64,000 bases of DNA. Origin: Artemia franciscana (lineage: Eukaryota > Arthropoda > Branchiopoda > Anostraca > Artemiidae). How positions within the stretch are numbered: the stretch's first letter is position 1; each line of letters opens with the position of its first letter. The notes under the pieces were generated by a model that was not told where the DNA came from, did not search any database, and saw nothing but the letters and a program-made list of their open reading frames with translations. The stretch covers positions 1,853,854 through 1,917,853 of the forward strand of contig NC_088867.1 of NCBI RefSeq assembly GCF_032884065.1. The letters run 5' to 3'. Shown here one piece after another: positions 58,375-64,000 of the stretch. Both the position numbers and the translations under genes were made by a program.

Positions 58375-60407
58375 AAATGAAGTTCTATACTAAAAAAAGA
58401 AAAAAAAATAGAGCTCCGGGGCCAAGGCCCCGTAGGGAGCTGCAGCAATTATTACCTATAGGCTGCAGTTGCAGACCAGCACATGCAGCTACGTCGCACG
58501 AGTAATGGCAGAAATTCGAGGATTATTTCCCAAAAATATACGAGATATATGAGAATCACGATTAGTCGGTATAAAAGATAATATTACGTTCTATCGGTAT
58601 TCAGCTTTATTTGATTTCTAAAAGTCAAGTTTGAAGCTAGGGCATTTTACTTATGCAAAATATAGGGAATTTGCAGGATCAAAACTTTAAAATAGAAAAA
58701 TCAAAGAAGGAAATTTACATCTGGATGATTAGGCCTAATGTAAGCTCTAGTACTTAGAAAAACAAGATCTGTTTAATCGTATTGGAAGAGGAAATTCAAC
58801 TTTATCTTTAGAAAAAAGATACTCCCAAGACCTTGATTCCCAATGTGGGGTGCAAGCTCCATCGATGGGGCATGACAATAATTTGTTGGTTCATGGGAAG
58901 GACATACACGCTTCGGCTGACCATACTTTAGAAAAAAATATTTTTCATATTAAATGACGTCACATTCAAATGCATTTAAAGTTAAAAGCGTTTTAAGTTT
59001 CTTCAGGTAACCCGTAAAGTTTTATAACAAAAATAAAATATTACCAGGGGGCATCAGGATTTTAGAAATATTTAGGTGGGGCATGGCCCGAAACGGTTGA
59101 GAGCCACTGATCTTGGATGAGAAGGAAATCGATGCTCGATTACGACTTTTGGACATATTTCCTATAGGCCCAAAGCTTATTTTTGGATATAGAAGAATTC
59201 ATTCTTACTTCATTTACTTTCATGAAACTAAGCTTCTAAAAATCAAATCAACATATAAATCAAATCTTCAGAAGAAATAAAAAAAAAACACCGGAACTTC
59301 ATAGTTCCGGAACCGGAACTATGCCTCAATATCAGAATTTACTGTATTATTTGACAAAAGAATGTGAAAAATACAGAAATGTTCTAAGGTTTTCCAAAAT
59401 ATAATATGAAATTCCATCAGTATCCAAAATTATTTTCTAAAATGTTTATTTTCGAAGCTAGGGCGTTTTACTTGCACAAAATGTTGGGCCTTGCAATATC
59501 AAAATCTAACACAAGAAAAACTAACTGAAGAAATTTTATTTTTGAGTAACCAATATAAGCTCTTATTAACACAAGATCAAGATCTGTCTTATCTGCATTG
59601 AAAAAATTTCACCTTGTCTAGAAAAGGCTAACACAAAAATACATTACGATGCCTTTGGAAAATATTTCTACGTGAACAAATTAGTTTCGTATTTATGAAA
59701 TTTCATGCCAACTTTCGTATTTTCGAAATTACTACTCTATAAAAATACAAGAGAAATCATATCAAAAATTTCAGAAAACAACCCAAAAACCAAAAATTTT
59801 GTCATTCAGGATCGAGTTTCCAGAATTTTCTGGAAGAAATCTAAAGGAGCTGCAAAATATTGTTCTTGAGTTTTCAGAGTGAACATTTAATACTCTATAT
59901 AGTTCGACATAAAATTGTTCTGAAGAAAACTTAACTTCCCTACTAGCATAATGTTTTTAAACCATGTGTAACATAAAGAAAAAAGTGTTTTTTTTCTAGA
60001 AAATAACGGGAAATTTCACAAGCTTCAAAAACAACTTCTCTGCCCTGTTTCATGATTCCCACATCCATTAAAAATTTTGAGTTTGTGTTTTTTAATAGTT
60101 TGAAGCTACAGATCACTGATAATGAGGAAAAAAGCAGCTAAATAAGCAGTAGTATTAAACAGCAACTTAATTAGAGAAGGAAAACGTCACAACTCTAAAC
60201 ATTGTTTGCAGGGTTTGCTCTTAAAATATTACCAATATCTAAGACACCTTGTATTTTCCATGTATCTGTCCCTCCTTTTAATTGTGCCTCTCTCTTTAAT
60301 TTCTAGTTGTTCTCATCGTAAAAATATTTTTGCTTAAAACCTGCTATTTCATTTCCATGTGCTTAATTTCTGATAAAAAAAATATACATGTTTTTGTCTT
60401 ATTGCAG
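58375..60407 (+). other. Intron 1, part homologous to the minus-strand gene introns
   Basis: From about 59,450 onward the sequence is the reverse-orientation counterpart of 47,842-48,400 and 46,000-47,500 (for example CGTAAAAATATTTTTGCTTA before the exon). This shows that the plus-strand gene and the tandem units come from one ancestral gene region, duplicated in inverted orientation. No exon was found within it. Confidence 0.55.
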
Positions 60408-60473
60408 TTGCTCAGCCATATCCTGAAGCTGCAGATTCTGATGAGAATGAGCTGAGTGAAAGGTTCTTCACAC
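60408..60473 (+). CDS. Second exon: acidic propeptide of the plus-strand secreted-protein gene
   Basis: Acceptor TTATTGCAG, 66-base exon, donor CAC|GTAAGT, phase 1 at both ends. After the split Val codon it encodes AQPYPEAADSDENEL then SERFFT. It has the same length and phase as the minus-strand exons at 34,261-34,326 and 47,776-47,841, with about 60 percent identical residues. Cleavage after Ala would leave an N-terminal Gln (possible pyroglutamate). Later exons are not found before 64,000, so the gene either continues past the window or is incomplete. Confidence 0.72.
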
Positions 60474-60749
60474 GTAAGTACCTATTTTTAGTAGCCACTT
60501 ATTTCATGGTTACTTACATATTTTATTGGCATTCCCATTTTTCTTTATATTTTTAAATTGTTACAGCAACAACAGGATAAAATGCCAAATATTAAGTGCG
60601 TTTATTGCATAGTGTTACCCATAGAAGTCTATTTTGTTTGTCAGTTGATCCTAGCATCACTTATTTTGACACCCAAATGTTTGTTTTATCCATTGCTTGA
60701 ACTTTCTTTTTTCTGTTGCTGTATAAAAAAACAAACTTAAGACAAATGG

Positions 60750-60945
60750 ATTTTAATTGTTCTAAAAAGCAGAATTGTGGCAAAGAGTCAAACTTTAGCG
60801 TAAAGAGTGAGGGATTGCGGAGGGGACAACTCATTTCATATACGGAGTAATTTCTGTCCGTTTTAAGTTTTAATGTCGCTCCTTGCTTTCAGTTAAAAAA
60901 ACTAGTTTTTTTTATGTAATTTCTTAACGTTTTTAATTATCTGCA
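60750..60945 (+). repeat. Half foldback of the dispersed element, in intron 2
   Basis: Only the right half of the inverted repeat (AAAGAGTCAAACTTTAGCG to AACTAGTTTTTTTTATGTA). Confidence 0.75.
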
Positions 60946-61052
60946 AGTGAGAATGAAAATCATTTATGTACAACCCTGTCAATGGCTTTACTTCTCACTC
61001 AGACTATCTAAAAAAAAATTGAATGGAAGGTCCTCAAATATTTTCAAATATT

Positions 61053-61317
61053 TTGTGGTTAACGGACTGTAAGTAAGGAACGGCACGGCTGGATAGTAAC
61101 CGAAACTCTAAAAAAGCTGAGTTTTATAACAATAAATACATAAAAAGAATTGATCTTTTACTATCAACGCGCGAAAATGAAAATATTTTTTATACCACCC
61201 TGAGTTAGACTGATACCAGCTTTGGCTCTCATTCATACTTATCTGTCTTGGCTTTCTGTCCAATTAGCCATGGCTTGATGGCAACTTGATTTTAATCCAA
61301 CTTGATTTAATTCAAAT
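61053..61317 (-). mobile_element. Reversed tail fragment of the older dispersed-element type
   Basis: Reverse complement of the 29,820-30,095 region, with GATACCAGCTTTGGCTCTCA and GTAAGTAAGGAACGG boxes. It directly abuts the full copy beginning at 61,318. Confidence 0.6.
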
Positions 61318-63064
61318 TACATAAAAAAAACTAGTTTTTTAACTGAAAGTAAGAAGCGACATTAAAACTTAAAACGAACAGAAATTACTCCGTATATGAA
61401 ATGGGTTGTCCCCTCCGCAATCCCTCGCTCTTTACGCTAAAGCTTCTAATTGTTTCAAAAAGCAGAATTGTGGCAAAGAGTCAAACTTTAGCGTAAAGAG
61501 CGAGGGATTGCGGAGGGGACAATCCATTTCATATACGGAGTAATTTCTGTTCGTTTTATGTTTTAATGTCGCTCCTTACTTTCAGTTAAAAAAAACTAGT
61601 TTTTTTATGTAATTTCTGAACGTTTTTGAATTAAGGGATGTTTGATTTTGGCTCTCTACCCATAAATTATTAAAATGAAATTTGCATATTAATTCCTTTT
61701 TTGGCTAAATGGTTTTCTCTTAGTTTTGATCAGACGATTTTGAGAAATAAGGGGTGGGGAAGGAGGCCTAGTTGCCCTGCAATTTTTCGGTTACATAAAA
61801 AGGCAACTATAAATTTTAATTTTTAACGAATGTTTTTATTAGTAAAAAATATACGTAACTTAAGAATTAACTTACGTAACAAACTTTTAAATTCTTATAT
61901 TTTTATTATGTATATGAGGGGGTTTTTACCCTCGTTAATACCTCTCTCTTTACACTAAATCGTAAGTTTTGTCCCAATTCTTTAAGAATTAATAGTTGAA
62001 AGAAATAATTCTTTCCTGAATCAGAAAGGCCGTAGAATAAATAGTTGAAATTACTAAAAATACTATAGCATAATGAGCGGGTATTTATCTCCTCCTAAAT
62101 ACCTCACTCTTTATGCTAAAGTATTTTTAGAACCCCTCATATGCGTAATAATCTATGTTCGTTTTAAGTTTCAATGCTACTCCTTACTTTCAATTGAAAA
62201 AACTTTTCCATGTTTATTTTTTCATTGTTTTTTTTTATAGTAATTTTAGAAAATCCTGCACCCTTTTCATTGAATTTCTGTTCCCCCATGAAATATTTCT
62301 CTAAGGAAAGATCCTCCCACATAGCACCCTCCCCTCAACACCGCACCCAAAACCAAAAAAAAAATCCCCGGAAAACGTCTGTACATTTCCCAATAACCAT
62401 TATTATGTAAACACTGGTCGAAGTTTGGAACGTGCAGCCCCTCCCCCAGGGACTGTGGGGAGTAAGTCATCCTTAAAGACATAGTTATTATGGTTTTCGA
62501 CTATGCGGAACAAAATGGCTATCTCAAAATTTTGATTCGTTGACTTTAGGAAAAAATGAGCGTTGGAGGGGGCCTATGTGCCCTCCAATTTTTTCACTTA
62601 AAAAGGGCACTAGAACTTTTCAATTCTGTTAGAATTAGCCATGTTTCGACATTCTAAGGCCACTTGGTCGATACGATGACCCCTGCAAAAAAAAAAAAAA
62701 ATAAACACGCAACCGTGATCTGTCTTCTGGCAAAAATTATGAAATTCCATATTTTTGTAGATAGGAGCTTGAAATTTTTGCTGTAGGGTCTCTGATACGC
62801 TGAATGCGATGTTGTGATTTTCATTAAGATTCTGTGTCTTTTAGGGGGTGTTTCCCCCTATTTTTTGAAATAAGGCAAATTTTCTCAGGCTCGTAACTTT
62901 TGATGACAGGGACTAAATTTGATGAAACTTATATATTTAAAATCATCATTAAAAGCCGATTCTTTTGATGTATCTTTTAGCATCAAACTTCCGTTTTTTA
63001 GAGTTTCGTTTACTATTGAGCCGGGTCGCTCCTTACTACAGTTCGTTACCACGACCTGTTTGAT
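61318..63064 (+). mobile_element. Dispersed element, copy 3, full length
   Basis: TACATAAAAAAAACTAG start, long inverted repeat to 61,611, hairpin tail with a one-base change (CGACCTG for CGAACTG), end TGAT at 63,064. 1,747 bases against 1,755 for copy 2. A local rearrangement near 61,990-62,020 repeats AATAGTTGAAA and TTCTTT words. Confidence 0.82.
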
Positions 63065-63319
63065 TATATAAAGTTCTTTCAGTTTAATGTTACTCATCAA
63101 AAGTTCACGGGCCTGAGAAAATCTGCACTATTTTTGAAAAAGGAGGGAACCACCTAAGAAACTTAGTGATCCAAATGAAAATCACACCATTATATTTGGC
63201 AAATCAGCAGCCCTACTGTAGAGTATTCAAACTCCTATATACAAAAACGGGGAATATTTGACAAAAGAAAGATCCTGGAGGCGTGTTTATTTCTTTGTTC
63301 GTTTGTTGTTGTTACTTTT

Positions 63320-63682
63320 TTGCGGAGTAATTTCTGTTCGTTTTAAATTTTAATGTCGCTCCTTACTTTCATTGTTTTAAAAACTAGTTTTCTTTATTTA
63401 ATTTCTGAACGTTTTTGAATTAGTGCATGTTTGATTTTGGCTCTCCGAACATAAATTATTAAAATGAAATTCGTATATTAATTCTTTTTTTGGCTAAATG
63501 GCTTTCTCTTAGTTTTGATCAGACGATTTTGAGAAATAAGGGGTGGGGAAGGAGGCCTAGTTGCCCTCAAAATTTTCGCAACTAGAAATTTTAATTTTTA
63601 ACGAACGCTTTTATTAGTAAAAAATATACGTAACCTAAGAATCAACTTACGTAACACACTTTTATGTTTCTATATTTTGGGT
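63320..63682 (+). mobile_element. Partial dispersed element
   Basis: Resumes at the right arm of the foldback (GCGGAGTAATTTCTGTTCG) and follows the family order to the AACTTACGTAACA box, then ends. Left and right parts are missing. Confidence 0.65.
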
Positions 63683-64000
63683 TCATTTGATCAATCTAGT
63701 GTCCTTTTTAAGTAGCCAAAAGGATTGGAGGGCAGCTTGCCCTCCCCTCTCAAGCTGTTTTTTTCTCCAAAGCCGTTCGATCAAAACTATGAGATAGCTA
63801 TTTAGTTCAGCATCATTAAAAGGTACAAAAATTATGACTTTGGGGATAACATGGCCTCAAAGACCCCGGGGAAAGGGCTCTAAGTTACAAAACTTAAACG
63901 TTGCTTGAGTATACGTTATTGGGAGGTATACATACATCGTTTTTATTGGAAGGGGGTAGATTTTATCCTTTGGGAGATTAAACTTTTACATGAATAATTT
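63683..64000. repeat. Fragment of the TTCATTTGATC array family
   Basis: Contains AGCCAAAAGGATTGGAGGGC, a C-rich stretch, and GAGATAGCTATTTAGTTCAG, the same order as units at 14,280-17,400. It runs to the window end. Confidence 0.45.

Overview
This is repeat-rich, AT-rich animal nuclear DNA. The evidence is long non-coding stretches, GT-AG introns, several classes of non-LTR retrotransposon, a decayed LTR retrotransposon, a Helentron-like element and microsatellites. The core promoters carry a TATA box about 31 bases before a TCAGT initiator, which is typical of arthropods. One dispersed repeat (start TACATAAAAAAACTAG, end GAACTGTTTGAT) resembles repeats I remember from brine shrimp (Artemia). 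That assignment is from memory and unverified. Position 50,121-50,220 is an assembly gap of 100 N.

The main host content is a family of small secreted-protein genes built from very short exons that are too small to show as open frames. On the minus strand I can chain 34,326-34,261, 30,426-30,400, 25,266-25,174, 20,273-20,205 and 13,130-12,889. Every exon has usable splice sites, all internal exons are phase 1 on both sides, and the last exon ends in a stop. The predicted product is a proprotein: short acidic spacers with Lys-Arg sites, a Thr/Ser-rich linker, and a Gly/Asn/Pro-rich C-terminal domain with GFNRP repeats. A related gene starts on the plus strand: TATA box 56,025, initiator 56,054, a signal-peptide exon at 56,077-56,116 and a second exon at 60,408-60,473. 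It probably continues past the window.

The middle of the window is a tandem segmental duplication with a period of about 13.5 kb. The units start near 21,554, 35,117 and 48,634, and the third runs into the gap. Units 1 and 2 each carry two upstream propeptide exons, a decayed Gly-rich exon with several in-frame stops, and the acidic Lys-Arg exon. Comparing units exposes empty sites that define insertions: a 1,755-base dispersed element (25,328-27,082), a Helentron-like element (about 31,283-33,236) and a LINE (about 37,511-40,757).

Layout: 1-557 LINE ORF1 (minus, runs off the edge); 1,316-3,403 dispersed element with a nested LINE tail; 4,938-6,750 an older relative; 7,278-10,290 remains of a gypsy-like LTR element with integrase and 3' LTR; 10,568-11,960 dispersed element; 12,369-13,610 microsatellites and the Gly-rich exon; 13,659-15,990 LINE fragments; 14,280-17,400 a degenerate repeat array; 17,530-18,660 a foldback; 18,660-21,530 mostly unrecognised, with one short exon; 21,554-50,120 the tandem units; 50,221-51,340 a LINE fossil; 53,147-53,746 a 25-base minisatellite; 56,000-60,500 the plus-strand gene start; 56,330-63,680 more dispersed elements. 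There are no prokaryotic features and no CRISPR array, and I found no intact tRNA or rRNA gene.
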